Of a stretch of 64,000 nucleotides of DNA, positions 63,536 to 64,000 are shown piece by piece. Below the pieces are notes generated by a model. It was not told where the DNA came from, ran no database searches, and worked only from the letters and a program-made list of their open reading frames with translations. The position numbers were made by a program, and so were the translations under genes. Source of the DNA: Marthasterias glacialis (taxonomy: Eukaryota; Echinodermata; Asteroidea; Forcipulatida; Asteriidae); contig OU452239.1 of NCBI GenBank assembly GCA_911728455.2, forward strand, positions 1,719,800-1,783,799, written 5' to 3'. Position 1 is the stretch's first letter; every line of letters begins with the position of its first letter.

Positions 63536-64000
63536 GGTTTACAGCTGGTGTTGTGCCTCCCTGTCTTTGCAAAAAAGGTTTTTTCTTTTCGCTTCTTCCC
63601 TTCTTACTCTTTTTTTTTCTGTCTTTAACTCTTTTAAGTCGATGCCAGTTTGATTCTTGCCGAGTTGCAGTTTTCAGTGTTTTATAGTCATCAAGACAAG
63701 TAATAAAACTTTTCAGATCAAGTCAGACTATTCCAGGTCCTAAAGTTTTATTTGTTGATGAAAAATTTATATTCTCTGCAATTTTTTTTCTTCTTCTTTT
63801 CTTCTCCCAAGCTTGGGGCCGACAAAGCGGTATTTCATCAGCCACAAAAAATACTATCAACCAGCTCAACTTAATAATGCTGATAAATCATCTCAATTCA
63901 ACCATAAAGTCACTCATTATTGCCCGCACCTGTTCCGCGATCTCTCATGGGGGAGAGGGTTTTAATTTTGGTTTAGAATGCTCAGGATCAAGTTGAACTT
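63536..64000. other. No gene recognised
   Basis: Pyrimidine-rich sequence to the window edge, with no coding domain. Confidence 0.35.

Overview
This 64 kb window is eukaryotic and almost entirely non-coding. It is AT-rich, has no long open frames, and is packed with dispersed repeats, short inverted-repeat (TIR) elements, tRNA-derived SINEs, LINE fragments, minisatellites and simple repeats. The combination of a Ser/Leu-type tRNA-headed SINE with a TATATAAGAC-(ATT)n tail, several TTAA-flanked MITE families and a Phe/Gly-like tRNA repeat points to a marine deuterostome invertebrate. My best guess is an echinoderm, probably a sea star. That is inferred from repeat style, not from a host gene. 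The window most likely lies in a long intron or an intergenic stretch.

Layout. 0-9 kb: MITE N fragment, (TTTA)n, hAT-like L copies, an E-family fragment, two tRNA-like X repeats (one split by element Y), an unproven candidate exon at 5.9-6.1 kb, F1 split by H, and a full-length L element. 9-16 kb: (CCTTGTA)n, a TAGTGG-type element, D1, K1, a SINE A copy split by BB, two more SINE A copies, a 19-bp minisatellite, a decayed unrecognised coding fragment, the foldback element II and truncated E2. 16-29 kb: a G/H chimera, SINE B and A copies, the ~105-bp tandem array S, the 27-bp hairpin minisatellite inside a CC element, G2, a SINE A / Y / M / CC cluster and the well-preserved EE element. 29-42 kb: tandem array T with J inside it, L4, GG, array W, D2, a composite element (TTAA element plus J), G3, array V, two SINE C copies (one split by D3), E3, AA, K3, E4 directly abutting a second composite element, and a deleted SINE A. 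43-64 kb: two SINE A copies, three LINE reverse-transcriptase remnants, SINE B copies, F2, E5, M2 and M3 with intact target-site duplications, the 138-bp array U, K4-K5, N2, F3 and D6.

No complete host gene is supported. The real coding remnants are parasitic: the C-terminal tail of a LINE at 45.2 kb (+), the G-V-P-Q-G-S reverse-transcriptase motif at 47.65 kb (-), and a W-I-G-H...G-K-R-R-V-G-R-P tail at 50.0 kb (-). A further decayed reading frame at 14.9-15.1 kb (-) is not recognised.

The most interesting theme is layered transposition. At least seven elements sit inside other elements. Paralogous copies serve as empty sites in several cases, and some have target-site duplications that fix the boundaries. 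A set of TTAA-flanked families (E, E', F and a fourth fragment) share the subterminal motif TTTTCACAGGTT although their ends differ. One carries the same nested passenger (J) at the same position in two separate loci, suggesting that a composite element was mobilised as a unit. All family letters are local labels invented for this window. No database comparison was possible.
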